This document shows, one piece after another, positions 25,863 through 37,946 of a stretch of DNA of 64,000 nucleotides. Each line of letters opens with the position of its first letter. Position 1 is the stretch's first letter. The position numbers and the translations under genes are program-made. The stretch is from Lota lota. Its lineage: Eukaryota; Chordata; Actinopteri; Gadiformes; Lotidae. The notes below the pieces were generated by a model. The model did not search any database. It was not told the origin of the DNA and saw only the letters and a program-made list of their open reading frames with translations. The DNA lies in assembly GCA_026745465.1 (NCBI GenBank), contig JACYXH010000017.1, positions 1,738,954-1,802,953 of the forward strand, given 5' to 3'.

Positions 25863-26774
25863 TCACAACATCTTGAGTTATTCCTTCAATTTTGTCTTTG
25901 GGATTTGTTTGAGGGAGACCATATACTAAGGCCATCTTGTAAAAATGTGCAGTGTTATCAACAAGATGTATGCTGTGTTTGTGTGATCAAAGATAATGTT
26001 AAACTTTTCATTTGCTCAATGCCCAAAGTGCTTCTCTACATGTTCCATCTTCTTTGTAAAAATACAAGAACAAACGGATCTATTTTGTCTAATGTAACAT
26101 GTGCTGCCGCGTGGCAGCCCCTCTCACAGTAGCAATTGTTTGGCATCAATGGATTAACTGCAGTCCTATTATGCGACGCCGCAAAATAATCATTAAAAAA
26201 CAGCACTTTTCAAAAACCCACTGTGTTATGCCTGAGAAAGTATTTCCCATGTGATTTCTTAATCCGGTCTCTGCTGCTTGTAGTGAGTGATTTTCCATGC
26301 TAGAAGTCGTGCTGTTTGGACCGATTCAAGAATAATTAACTTAAAATGTGCTGTACAAAAATACACTCAGAGATAATGCCGGAAGCAGAGGACCTGTGTG
26401 AGGTAATGAAGTGCTAAGTTACTAGTTTGAAACCTGAAATGCTGTTTGCAAATTGTTATTTTTGCCGATGTTTATATTTTTCTGTTGAGTTATCCAAATG
26501 ATTGCATCAGCTGGTGCCAGGCATCCGGAGAGCCATATGTGAATGTGCCAAATTTAAAACAGGTGTAAAATCCAATAAGTACATACTGGGTATTAAAGGC
26601 CTTCAGCAAACATAGGATGACTCGCTGCCAGCATGTGTCATCTCAAACCGAGAACTACGGTAACTTTTAATCAAACTCACATTAGGGCTACCCTACTTCC
26701 ACCGCGATTAATCGTAAATCATTTTCTGTAGTTTTCTGTTAACCTTTAAAGACCGAAGTCTGTTTTCAGTGGTT
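25863..26774. other. non-coding DNA
   Basis: No gene is supported. Unique sequence; 26400-26620 is of a type that could be regulatory, without specific support. Confidence 0.45.
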
Positions 26775-26800
26775 GGGGGGGGGGGGGGGGGGGGGGGGGG
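26775..26800 (+). repeat. poly(G) tract, 26 bases
   Basis: Uninterrupted run of 26 G in otherwise unique sequence. Confidence 0.95.
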
Positions 26801-28879
26801 TGAGGAGCTGATGACAAGTGGCCTTTTCCCTGTAGGCAGATTCATTTGTTGCTGCAGCGTAACTGAATGCCATCCGTCATCCTCATCCTCACCTCTCTCC
26901 TCCACTCTCACCGTGACGGCTGCCTGGCCGCCGGTGATGTATGGACTGCCCAGTGCCTGCAGCCTGCAGTAGGCATCATGCATGCATGCATGGAGTGAAT
27001 TAGGATTATAAAAAGGGCTCTTCAATAGCAGCGCGTCAAATGAAAAGAGTTGTGGGGCTGTGGAACCACAGCGGTCGCCTCCATTTCAAACACAGCTCGG
27101 ATGTTAAACAAACACCCACGGCGGTGAGGGTGCACCAGAAGTGAAGCATTTTGTCACTCAGGTTAGCAATCGTGTCGCTGTTATTGCCACATGTTTTTGT
27201 GTCACATACACACACACACACACACACATTTCTTTCTTCCCCATTCCTTCCACCCCTGTGTTTTTTGTGTTTTGGTGTATTGGTTTTCTTGGGCGTATCG
27301 GCTTCTTGAACTCCTCTCCTGACCTGACCCATGTGCTTTGTTTATTTTGTAAAAGCCACATCCTGTAAGCACCCAACGTCCCGGAGACACATAGTCCACA
27401 CATCACACAGTTTGTTTACCTCTGCTCGCACTGTAATGTTTATGGGATTTGTAATTAGTCCAGGCATTGACACAGGGGGCTTCTTTCAAAGGCTCTTAAT
27501 TGGCAAGAGAAAAGTATGGTGCTCTCACTGTCTCATTTCTTTCCTTTTACTCCCTGCCTCTGCCCAAATGAAACAAGATAATGCATCAGTGCAGTGCTTT
27601 GTTTGATCTTAGAGTGAAAAAGGACACCAATCTTACATTGTTCTTGGGTTACCGCTTCACCAACACACAGCACAATATTGCTAAGTCCAAGTTTGCTCAG
27701 GTAAACTCGTGTACTGTATTCCTTCAGTTTTGGAAATACACCATCATTTTGGTGACTGTCTACACCATTGAAATACACCATCACAAAAAGGATTATGAAT
27801 TGACTTTAAATGGTGCACAAGTTATCAAACTACCCTGCGGAAGCAATGTACACTATGTAGGTCTGGTAGATTTGCTAGGTAAATCCCAGCAAATCTGTAT
27901 TGTTCTTCATCTTTAATCTTTATAGGTTTATATCTGTTATATAAAGAGGCATACCGTATCCATATATGGAACCTCGTAAACAGATTTCCACTTCTATTGG
28001 CCAAGGCCTATGTACTGAGAGATCAGAATAAACCAATGGGAATTGGACTTTCATTTATACCTTCAAGGTTCTTCTTTAATGAAAATCAGACCATACTAAT
28101 TATACCATGCCAACCATATCAACTAAGTAAATAATTGGCAGCCAACTAATTTGTCAATAACCCAGGTACTTAGCCCCAGTGTCCCACAGACAGTATCCTA
28201 TTATTAGCTAACTTTGTGAAGATCAAGTTAATTGAGTTGGATTCAATTGAACACGTGTTGTACAGGATGCTAACAAATTTGCTTCGGTATTGGAATCAGT
28301 CCAGAGGTAGGTTGCCTGCCAAAGCACGAAGATAACGCTTTAATGCAGTGCCGGCGCATTTGGAATAATGTTCAATCCTGAAGCTCCATCTGCCTGCTTT
28401 CCTCTTGACAAGGCCCTTAGTAGTCTTATACATCCTCCCTGACTGTAGTCTCACCAATCACACTTTAGATTAGCATCTAAAATCCTATGGCAGACCAGCT
28501 TAAATCTGGTAGAACGGGGCAATTCATTATTTTCCACTTCAAATATTTTTCGACCAATCATGTTGCTTGGGGCGGGGATCTGTAGACGGTCGTTACATGG
28601 AATGGGTCTCTACTGACCGGCGGGAGCACAACCATCCTGATATGGCTGGCCATTAATCTCGGGTCCAGAAGGGGACTGGTAACTAAACGATAGCTTCGTT
28701 TTCCCATTGTCGGTATCCCTCCTTGGCCAACACTCGAAACTCGGCCAGCACTGGTAAACTTGGTATAACTTTTCCTAAATTACCGTTTTCTGTATTCCAT
28801 CACTATAACAGGAGATTTCTCTACGCTGCTGCAGAGTCTGACCAATTAACCTAGATCAAGTAAATTAGCGTCTACAATA
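26801..28879. other. non-coding DNA with candidate regulatory stretch 26820-27600
   Basis: No gene. 26820-27600 is unique, GC-richer than average and continuous except for a (CA)n run at 27207-27229; it includes a self-complementary CATGCATGCATG (26980-26994 region) and ttgtaattagtcc (27447 region). The segment 28550-28760 looks like an old transposon but only one copy is seen. Confidence 0.4.
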
Positions 28880-28994
28880 TAATCTCAGATCCAGCAGTTC
28901 TACTATGTTATAGACGTTTTTCTGGGGGGAGACTGCACGGATCCCGCGCCGGAAATTAAAAACTGCAAGGGGCGGAGTTACGCCTTGTTTCCTG
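28880..28994 (+). repeat. dispersed repeat B, copy 2
   Basis: Second copy of the 115-base repeat at 23673-23787, same strand, with the same ctggggggagactgc and ccttgtttcctg blocks. Confidence 0.7.
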
Positions 28995-29803
28995 TTTTGT
29001 ATGGAGATATTCTACCAAAGAAAAGTAATATATGCAGGTGGGAGAGGCTTTCAGAACGGTGTTGACTTGAAACCTTAAGACAGTCTTACAGTTTCCTACT
29101 GCTGGGTGAGTTTGTGCAAATTACACTTAAGTCATACATATCACACATTAAACTGGGGGTTGAGCTTATGAAGGCTTTGTTCCTGGTAGAAAGATCATGG
29201 GGATCAATATTGGTAACATATTGCTAGTTGTTATCCCAAAGGAAGAGTTGGAATTTAGTTTGCAGACTTATTCAAAGGAATTGGGGCAGTGCTAACTAGA
29301 TCAAGCTAGCAAATAAGGCAATGAGTAAGGGCTCAGATTTACTAAGTCAGAAGGAAATCAAAGCTAAAATGTTAATTTTTGAAGTTATATTCCATAAAAG
29401 AAGTAGCTGGTGTTAAGTTGATTCAACACCAAGTCTGGTGTTAACTACTTTATCAAGTCGGTTGAGATCAGAGCCGAGTGATCAGAGAAAATAAATGACA
29501 GCATGAAGTTTAACGGCATCTGCTGTGTAAGACAACACTCAAATTATTTACGCGAAATTGCCTCACCATCTGGCAAAAAGAAAGTCAAATGTTCTGTTAA
29601 TGTCCATATTATACCTTATTGGGATTCATGAAGCTAAAGGATGTTAAAATGATCAACCTTGGATGAATGATGGCCATTTTTCTGTCTCGAGAAGTTTTCT
29701 TTGGTGAAATTCTTTGTAAATGTATTCAATGTTTTTATGTTTACGTGCATTTTAACATGTAGCCTCCTGAACCTTGAATTTCAATCCAGCAGTGACCCTC
29801 ATG
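28995..29803. other. non-coding DNA
   Basis: No gene or recognisable element. Confidence 0.5.
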
Positions 29804-30116
29804 TTAAGGTTATTTAGGTAAGATTGGAGATTTGTAAAGAGAGAGTGCGGAAAGGAGTGGTAGAGAGAAAGAAACGTCCCCTCCCTCTCCTCCTTCCCTA
29901 TGTTTCTCTGCCATTGAACGCAGCTGCGATTAACAGGCAAGACGGATTCCTGGAACCAATGCCGGAAAAGATTCCCTGATTGGTCAAATATCAGCCGGGA
30001 GCGGTCTGAAATTCTCACGGCGCATTACACTCACAAATAGCTGACGGATTATTATGCCATTTCTTAAAATTAAGACTCAAATGGTTGCTCTTAAATCTTA
30101 CCTACAGCACCTTTAA
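29804..30116 (+). mobile_element. TTAA-type MITE, copy 2
   Basis: Begins TTAAGGTTATTTAGGTAAGATT and ends with the complementary terminus AATCTTACCTACAGCACC-TTTAA. The interior carries the pyrimidine-rich ccctatgtttctc block and gattggtcaaa...gggagcggtctgaaatt, shared with copies 1, 3 and 4. It has no coding capacity, and the left terminus has diverged. Confidence 0.8.
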
Positions 30117-32898
30117 GTAAGATTTATATTTAAGCAGCTATTTTGATTTTGCCTCACTTGTGATTGATTACATAAAAACATAAAAAATGCAGAATTAAAG
30201 AACAGAAATTGAATAACAGTGTGCCAAGAACCAACCGCAGAGGAACCACATTGTTGATAGCTTGAAAACTCTGGCATCATTCATCCATGTTGTAGTAACC
30301 AGTATTCAGGGTGGTACAGCATCAGTGATATGTAAAAGTGCTAAGGTAGAATCTGAATAAATGCATGGGAGATCATACAGCTGGCTTATCAAGTGGGATG
30401 TCCTGAAGCCAAATTGTAGTGGTTTTGACTACATTGATTGTATGAATATTTATGTGTTTTACTCATTTATCTTGTTCGGGTTTATGTGGATTTTTCTGAG
30501 CTTGAAAACATGCACATGTGACGTAGTGTACATATAATATATTCATAAATGTGTCTCCGTTTGTTTACATATGAGTATAATTCGGCCCAATAGTACATTA
30601 CTACAGCTCTTCACAATTGTCTTTTCTTAACCCCCTGTGGCAAAAAAATATGAAGAATCAATTAAAGTATAATTTATGAATAAATCAGCGAGAAACATTT
30701 TGAATAATATATAAAGTTAATCATATTCTAATTACAAAACTACATTGTTAAACCTTGTGCCAATGCACAACTGATGACTAGGCAACTTTCAACGTCTGTA
30801 GCTTGCATCAGCTGTAGTCTTTTAATGTATGAGAGATTAAATCTCATTAAATGCTAAATCTGTGCCTCATGTGCCAGTGTGCAAAATCACACTTTAATCA
30901 GCTCGCTGCTTAACCAACATAACAACATCAAATAATATGAACAAAGGCACTTGTTCTGCCACTTGTGACATTATAATTTCAGAATAATTCAGTTTTAAAA
31001 TAAGAGCAACACTTGACTCATGAAGTCAACAGTCACCTTACTGTTGTGCGTCTTGAATCGTTAAACAATGGGAAGAAAAATAAACATGGCTTGTCTCTGG
31101 GTTCCTCCTTTTATCCTCTTCCTTCCCTTTTTTCTTTTTTCTTTTACAACCTTCAAAGCCCTCTTTTGGAGCGAGGCACTGTGAAAGTGCTAAGGCCTCG
31201 CAGCTTTTTTTGGTTCTGTAAGATCTTAATAGTTTCCTGGCGACAGCTTGAATCCTCAGCCCGTCAGCGTGAATCCCGTGGGGCGTGCGGCGATGTCTTT
31301 TAAACTCGACAGAGGCCTCCCTCTGCGGAGCATGGTGCGCCGGGAGTCTCTGATGATTCCCGGCTACCTCCAGTGTGGAGCCCTGTACTCGGCCATGCCA
31401 TCCCACTCATTCACTGGTGCCGTTGGGTTATTCGTACCTGGATGTGTTCGCTGTCGCTCTCTTTGTGTCACAAGCTGCTTGGAAGCTTTTTGAGAGTGGC
31501 CTTGCTATAGGCAATGCTGTAGATGGTGGACTCTATCTCTGAGCCAGGAATCACAAATGCAGACAGTTTGCAGACAAGTGAGAGGAAGAGAGTTGAAGCA
31601 GTGAAGTAACAGACAGCACAGCAGACAGAAGCGAGGGTACATTATATCATCTGATTCATGGTATCATGGTGTACCTTAGATTCACACAGAAAACGTCTTA
31701 GCAACATAGCATTTAAACAGTGCAGTAAACATGTTCTCCAGTGAGCTACAAACATTAGTGACTACAAATGTATATCTATATTTTTGGAATGAGTGAGAGC
31801 CTTTACATTTTTTTATCTAGACACTGTATTTCTCCAAGCCATCAGACGATTGCTTAGAGTTCCCTTGAAACATAACACTGTATAAGAAAACGATTCTAGT
31901 ACTGCTGTATGCAGAGTGAGAGGGAAAGTGATGAAGTGATGAGGGAAATCGAGAAGTGAAGAGGCATAATCAGAGCTTGGTGATATTGTAGTGTAAGTTC
32001 TGCAGAAGCAAGGGACTTGCCATTGGGAAACAACAGCAGCCTCCTGGGTATCAGCCCAGACTATCAAAATAATCTTGCTTCTGCCACTCTGGATATATTT
32101 TATGCAGGAAAGGTACTCTATACCTGTATAAAAGTACAGCATGGCTGAACAAACTTTGTTTCCATGAATTCATAACCGAGCCAGACCCTCTCCTTCTTTT
32201 GAAATGTGTGATTTCAAAGTAAAAGTAGGTGCCACTGGAGAATAAAGCAGTCTGTGTTCCAAAGTTGTTAAGGGAAGTCATCTATCAATGTTCACATACA
32301 CGAGGCCCGAGTTACGTATATGTCAGGATGGCTATTCACAACATAAGCCCTTTTAAACAGGTGTGGATTGATACAGTGTTTCCTAATGAAACTGGATATT
32401 GGAGGAATGTGTTGAGGATTTGCTTGGTGATAAAGGGAATAATATGTGGAATTAGATGCATGAAATGCATGCGATAAAAAGTAAATTTCCATTTAATGGG
32501 GTGTTTCTGAACTCACAAACTGCTACGATGTAAACAAATATAACTATCATTTTTTTTGTATTTTCTTATCATTTTAACTGCTATATCGTTGTATTGAAAC
32601 ACATTGTACCTCAGAAATATTAAATAGTCTTCGGCAGATGACAGGAAGCATTGGGATATGTAGTTCACAGGGTGTGAAACTTTCTCCTAATAGATAACAG
32701 ATGCTAACTATTCTCTGCCATCTATTGTGGTCCACCTGCTGTGAAACCTGGCAGGTGGTTATAGGACCTGGCGGTGTGGAGGAACCATCCACCATTTGGC
32801 TGAAGCCATCTGCGAGTCTTGTGCTGCTTTTGAACACATATGGTGACACTAGTGAAGCCATTCTTCTTCGGATAGCATGGATAGTGTATTCATCATTT

Positions 32899-32902
<4 letters not shown>
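30117..32902. other. non-coding DNA with candidate regulatory stretches
   Basis: No gene. 30750-30960 is unique, with a GAGATTAAATCTC palindrome (30833-30845) and ATTAAATGC/TTTAATCAGC words. 31190-31440 is a GC-richer unique block with several CpGs and open frames on both strands but no protein family. Either could be a distal regulatory element. Confidence 0.4.

Positions 32903-32938
<36 letters not shown>
32903..32938 (+). repeat. (GT)n microsatellite
   Basis: About 17 pure GT units. Confidence 0.95.
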
Positions 32939-32942
<4 letters not shown>

Positions 32943-34560
32943 AAGAGTGAGAGACCTCTCCATCATTAAATAGAAGAGCGTTGATTAGTTTAGGTGAGGC
33001 TATTGATATAAAAGAAGAGACTTTCACTTTATTTTGGCCCTCTTCCCCTGCCCTTTTATGTTATCTTTATTGCACAGGCAAAACGTACAGTTTGAATTTC
33101 TGCTCTAATATAATGCTCTTCTTGGATCTAGTTTATCGCCTTTTGGCTCTTCACTTCATTTAGTGGCCAACATTAATGAAGGACAGTATTTAATACTGAC
33201 TAGATTAGGTATGTTGGTATTCAACACTGACAAGGTGGGTTAGTATTTAACTATAGATAACATAAGATTAGATCTGAAAAGTGGATCAGAATAAACTGGA
33301 TGGATTGAAACTTTCTAGTGCAGATATGTTTTAATGGAGTAAACAGCTGCAGTAGGACAGTCACATAGTGCAGGTTTAAACTGGATTAGGTGAGTTAGGG
33401 TCCGTTTCAAGTTATAGAAACAAATGTGAACCACACCGCAGAACACAGCCTGATGGCGACAGAGGAGGGCACAGTGCAGCTCTGGAACAAAACACACAGA
33501 CAGGATAAACCACGTCATTGAGAAGAGATAGGCCGAGATGGACCAAACGCATAAGGGGGGGACTGTCTAGTTCCTGTCTGCAGAGGGCAATAGCCCTGAG
33601 GTTTAGCTCTAATAGACTGTAGTCAAGAGAGACGTTTCTGGAAGCTACGTGAGAGAGTAAAGAAAGGGTTTAAGTTAAGATTTGAATGTATCAACGTTGT
33701 TTGACAAACTTCCTTGATTACAGTAGGAAGACTATTTTTCAATGGTAGATATTCAATCACACCTACTTGGAGAAATGTAAGCTATTGAAACCCAAAATTA
33801 AGTTTTGGGTTTCAATATCTTTACCAGAGTATTATGCACGTGTAAATTGCATTGGTCTTTATATTTCCTGCTATGCATTTTACAGCATTAAGTAATAACA
33901 TTTTTCGATTACGTATGCAAACTGTGCCCTAATGAAGCACGTGAAATACATCCATACCTGTCTGACTTTCTTATTTTAAATGACAGGGACACACGTGGAG
34001 ATATTCCCGCCCAGTCCAAGGTGACTATATCCTCCAGATGAGCTGATCGGTGTTTTACTGGACATGGAGCAGGTATTAGTATGCATCATTTGTGGGCATC
34101 AAGGTCAATGCCAACACTCACACAGAGTTTTAATATCCTGAGTACAAAAAAACACCAGGGGAAATAATGTAGAGACTGTCAGGGAACAGGGAAACCTAAA
34201 GGACTGAGGAAGAGTAATGCAAGAATGACGCACAAAAGTGTCATTTTATTACGTACTTTTTCAGTGAAGTGTATATTTAATCAGTTCTTTTCTCGATTGA
34301 TTACTCTATATAATGCAGAGATATATATTAATGATTACACTTTATTTTAATTTGCTATGTTAATGCAGAATTTGCAATTACATAAGTACAACGATTAAAC
34401 TCCAATAAATGTTATCGTCCACTTTAGCAAGAAATAAAAACACATTCCCAATCATTGGTCGTTAACGTAACTATTAAATACACGTAATGAAATGCCTCAC
34501 TCAAATCACAAATCCATAAAATTGTACTTCTCATCATTCGTTGCTATCTTCAGCTGAGCC
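32939..34560. other. non-coding DNA
   Basis: No gene is supported. It contains a 15-base-arm hairpin at 33783-33817 and a series of related short lines near 33180-33300 (tagtattta-c, ctagattaggt). Confidence 0.5.
33783..33817. repeat. inverted repeat, 15-base arms
   Basis: TATTGAAACCCAAAA (33783-33797) and its exact complement (33803-33817) surround a 5-base loop, TTAAG. Confidence 0.95.
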
Positions 34561-35090
34561 TTGGATCCTTATGTCCTCTTAATGACCTCAGCTTGAGTGT
34601 GTGTAGAAGGTCCTTCCAGAACACTAGAGCATTCACCAGACTTCTTCTCAAACGCGCTGAAATGCCCAGGGACCAAGCTGGGCGCCGATGTTGCGTCAAA
34701 ACACGACTAAAAACTATTTTCCTTTGCAGATCAAGCCGTAAAAATAGTGTCACAGTAGGCTGGCGCGACGCGGAGCGCCACTTAGATTCTTGCCGTCCAC
34801 GTTGACTGCTGGTGGTAATGGTAATGGTGTGCAGGAATGTCCCTTTGCGACCCAGTGTTAGAGCTCCAACCACATCAGAGTAATCTGCACGTCTTTCAGG
34901 ACCAGCTTGGTCCCCTCCACAGCGCCGGTGTCCCCAGGCCGGAGTGGGTACTTTGGGGGGTGCACACCGTGTCATGCATCATGGTTCCATGTCTTACAGG
35001 AACACCCGTGCTTATCACGTCGGCAGCCCTGCCAACCAACTGCGTCGCAACCTGCTAGCGTTTTGCCGGGGCGAGGTGAGAAAAGTGCTG
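34561..35090 (+). other. CpG-richer patch with an exon-like segment (35000-35075)
   Basis: This block has clearly more CpG than its surroundings (for example ggcgcgacgcggagcgcc near 34760). Within it, 35000-35075 sits between an acceptor-like gtcttacag and a donor-like GAG|gtgaga, and two frames are open, one reading NTRAYHVGSPANQLRRNLLA. I do not recognise a protein family. It could be an exon of a long non-coding RNA, part of an unknown gene, or a CpG-rich regulatory element. Confidence 0.25.
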
Positions 35091-35307
35091 TCCGCAGCAA
35101 AAGAAAGAAAACATTTTTTACTTCTTGTACGGCAGAGACGGGCTGCTGTGCAGAACAAGAGTTGTTACCAGCTGTTCAATTTGCTGCATCATATGATCAT
35201 GTCGCAATCTTCCATGGAAAGCAAGGGGGACACGCTACTAGATAGCAATAGAGAGCAATACACTGCTCTACACACTGTAAACATGGATAAAGATAAACGA
35301 CTCAATA

Positions 35308-35352
35308 CACACACACACACACACACATATACAGATTCACACACACACAGAA

Positions 35353-35385
<33 letters not shown>

Positions 35386-35387
35386 TT
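35308..35387 (+). repeat. (CA)n microsatellite
   Basis: CA runs separated by tatacagattcac and agaagcgcg. Confidence 0.93.
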
Positions 35388-36227
35388 AAAGCACACATCA
35401 CTAGTGAGTAGAGACACATTGGTTGTTTTCTTGTGCTTATTCAGAATGCAGTCTGATCCACCAGGGGCCACCTGCATGCTGTTGCTGGTGTTGTTCTCAT
35501 TCACAAGGCGCTCACGTCCACAGCTTGTCTCTTCCAGGACTAAATCAGTCGGTGTTCTGAATGATGGCGATCTGAATTAATGGGCTCAACCCATGGATTA
35601 AAGAGGCAGTGCGTCCCTGCGGTCAATCTCATGGATTCTATTGACCCACTGAAGTCAAGTAGAGAACAAAAGTGGTTGATTTGATGACGGGAGCAGCACA
35701 AGTGGCAATCATTTCAATAATATCGTTCCCTTCGCCTCTAAAAGGTTAAGAGTCTGATTGTAAAGCCCTGTTGCGTTTTGTTGTTGTTTGACTTCCAATT
35801 TAATCGAAAGGTCTCTGTTGTGATTCAGAAGGAAAAAAAGGTAATGAACAGAGATCCCTGGTGGCTATGAAATCTATTTTGTCTGCGTCAGTAAGAACAG
35901 TCACAGTGGATAATCTTTTAGGTCACTTTCTAATACACTTCATGATCTCTCGCTATAAACATGAGGTCTGTCAATTCCCTATAGTTTGTGTATATAATTG
36001 AAATGAAAATGAATCCACATGATTGAGTTTATCATTGACGCCAAAGTTCTGAGAAGCAATTTGACAAAGCTGTGAGTGTTCGCTGCTAATTGCATTTAGT
36101 CTTGTTTGAAAAAAAAAAACTATTAATTTGCAGTCAAGAAGACAGAACAAGAGTAAGTTAAAGGGCCTCTATTTTGCTACCTGGTGTGAGTGGGATTAGC
36201 CATTACAAGCCATTTCAAAATCCACCC
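35388..36227. other. unique non-coding DNA, candidate regulatory; CTCF-like word
   Basis: No gene. 35440-35900 is unique and of even composition. At 35458-35470 CCACCAGGGGCCA resembles the CTCF core (CCACNAGGGGGC) with one change. The start of a possible MITE (ttaaagggcctctattttg) is at about 36159. Confidence 0.35.
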
Positions 36228-36309
36228 TCTAGTGACATCACAAGTGGGACTGTCCTCCCAGATGTATGATGTAAAGATCAGCCTTCCTCCCACTTGTGAT
36301 GTCACTAGA
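36228..36309. repeat. inverted repeat, 22-base perfect arms
   Basis: Positions 36228-36249 and 36288-36309 are exact reverse complements (arm core GTGACATCACAAGTGGGA) separated by 38 bases. With ttaaagggcctctattttg 69 bases upstream it looks like the inside of a degraded MITE; each arm also carries a CRE-like TGACATCA. Confidence 0.9.
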
Positions 36310-36686
36310 ATGAAACCGTACAGCTAACGATATGAACCATAACACACATAATAAATAATAAAAAACACTTTTGAATCAAATACAAAAGGAATCCTACTAA
36401 GGCCTACAGACTGAACACAAACCGAAAAATAAACGTGATTCAACCTTATCCTTAAACACGGTGTACGGTTTAAACATGACAAGCGATGTCATCATACGAT
36501 TTACTCACTCTCTGTGACTGTAGTTTAAAGCCGGATGTCTGGTGCCAGGCGGCTCAACTTTCCTTTATTTACTGTCCTGTCCCCTCGCCGGTCTGTCCCC
36601 CCGTTGCACACGCCGCGCGGATCGCAACATTTAGGACCCGAGAGCAGCCGCTGAATCAAAATGAAGGCAGTTATCCTCCCTCCATA
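36310..36686. other. non-coding DNA
   Basis: AT-rich to about 36500, then GC- and CpG-richer (ccgcgcggatcg near 36614) until the CCA array begins. No gene is recognised. Confidence 0.4.
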
Positions 36687-37249
36687 ACCCACCACCCCCG
36701 CCACCACCCCCACCACCTCCACCACCACCACCACCACCGCCTCCACCTCCACCCCCGCCACCACCACCTCCACCACCACCACCACCACCTCCTCCACCAC
36801 CACCCCCGCCACCATCTCCACCCCCTCCACTCCACCGCCACCACCACCCCCACCACCTCCACCACCTCCACCGCCACCACCCCCCGCCACCACCACCTCC
36901 CCCACCACCACCTCCACCACCGCCACCAACTCCACCACCTCCACCACCACCCCCACCACCAACTCCACCACCTCCACCACCACCACCACCACCACCTCCA
37001 CCACCACCACCCCCGCCACCACCACCTCCACCACCACCCCCACCACCATCTCCACCCCCTCCACCTCCACCGCCACCACTACCCCCACCACCAACTCCAC
37101 CACCTCCACCACCTCCTCCACCACCTCCTCCACCACCACCACCACCACCTCCACCACCACCTCCACCACCACCTCCACCACCACCTCCACCACCACCTCC
37201 ACCACCACCCCCACCACCAACTCCACCACCTCCACCACCTCCACCACCA
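36687..37249 (+). repeat. 563-bp (CCA/CCT/CCC)n trinucleotide-based array
   Basis: The plus strand is almost free of G and T apart from CCT and occasional CGC steps, giving extreme strand asymmetry. Internal longer-period duplication is visible: the block ccaccatctccaccccctcca occurs near 36809 and near 37046, and ccaccaactccaccacctcc occurs four times. Open frames of 276 codons (His/Leu-rich, plus) and 241 and 208 codons (Val/Glu or Gly, minus) span it only because the repeat lacks stop triplets. I do not call a gene. Confidence 0.95.
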
Positions 37250-37920
37250 TGACACAAACCCTCCTTTTTTATGGTTGGTGCCCGGGGTGTGTATCAGTGA
37301 GTTCAAAGTGAAGTGAATGCAGGGGTCTGGTCACGGGTTTTTGTTTTGGTTCTTATTTTTTAAACGATTCCGGCAACTTCCCTCCTACTGTCTGCCTGCG
37401 TATTAAGTAGAGATGTAACGGTGTCTTTAAATAGCGTACAGCCTCGCTGCTAGTACAACTTTCGACTCCATGATGCGATGCACGCCACGGCGCGGAGTCC
37501 AAGAGAGAGATTTGATCATTTTGACAGGTTAATAGCCTCTTGCGGTATCTCTCATAAGTATGATTTGTTTCCCAAAGTTTCAGGATAAAATTATTATTTT
37601 ATTCTAATTACTGGCAGGTTGGTGAGTCAAGTGTGTCAACTTCTAGTAGTCCCTAGGAACAAGTAAGCAAATATTTCTCAACCGCACACGATTTAGTACT
37701 TAATATTTCATGTTGATTTGAGGGAAATATATGCTGCTTGATTTCAGACAGGAGCAGAAATAATGTTGAGACCTGCACTGGGGAAAGACTGCAATGAGGC
37801 ATGACCCAGCATTTGAGCTGCTCTTGCTGATTCTATTTAAATGCTTCAAATGGTCAAAGAAACTGTTGCTGCTATTTGTCATTGTCCAGTGAGGTTGTCC
37901 CCTAAGATATATTGTCCTTG

Positions 37921-37946
37921 CATCCCTTACATACATGTAAGGGATG
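37921..37946. repeat. 26-bp palindrome, 12-base arms
   Basis: CATCCCTTACAT (37921-37932) and ATGTAAGGGATG (37935-37946) are exact complements around AC. Confidence 0.95.

Noticed and set aside
27581-27916. 111-codon plus-strand frame
   Set aside because: No domain; it includes a local duplication of an acaccat word and has no splice context.
34550-34975. 141-codon minus-strand frame in the CpG-richer patch
   Set aside because: No recognisable domain; frames are open on both strands because of local composition.
36486-37316. 276-codon His/Leu/Pro-rich frame and 241/208-codon Val/Gly-rich frames on the other strand
   Set aside because: All are products of a stop-poor CCA/CCT/CCC repeat; no start context, splice sites or conserved domain.
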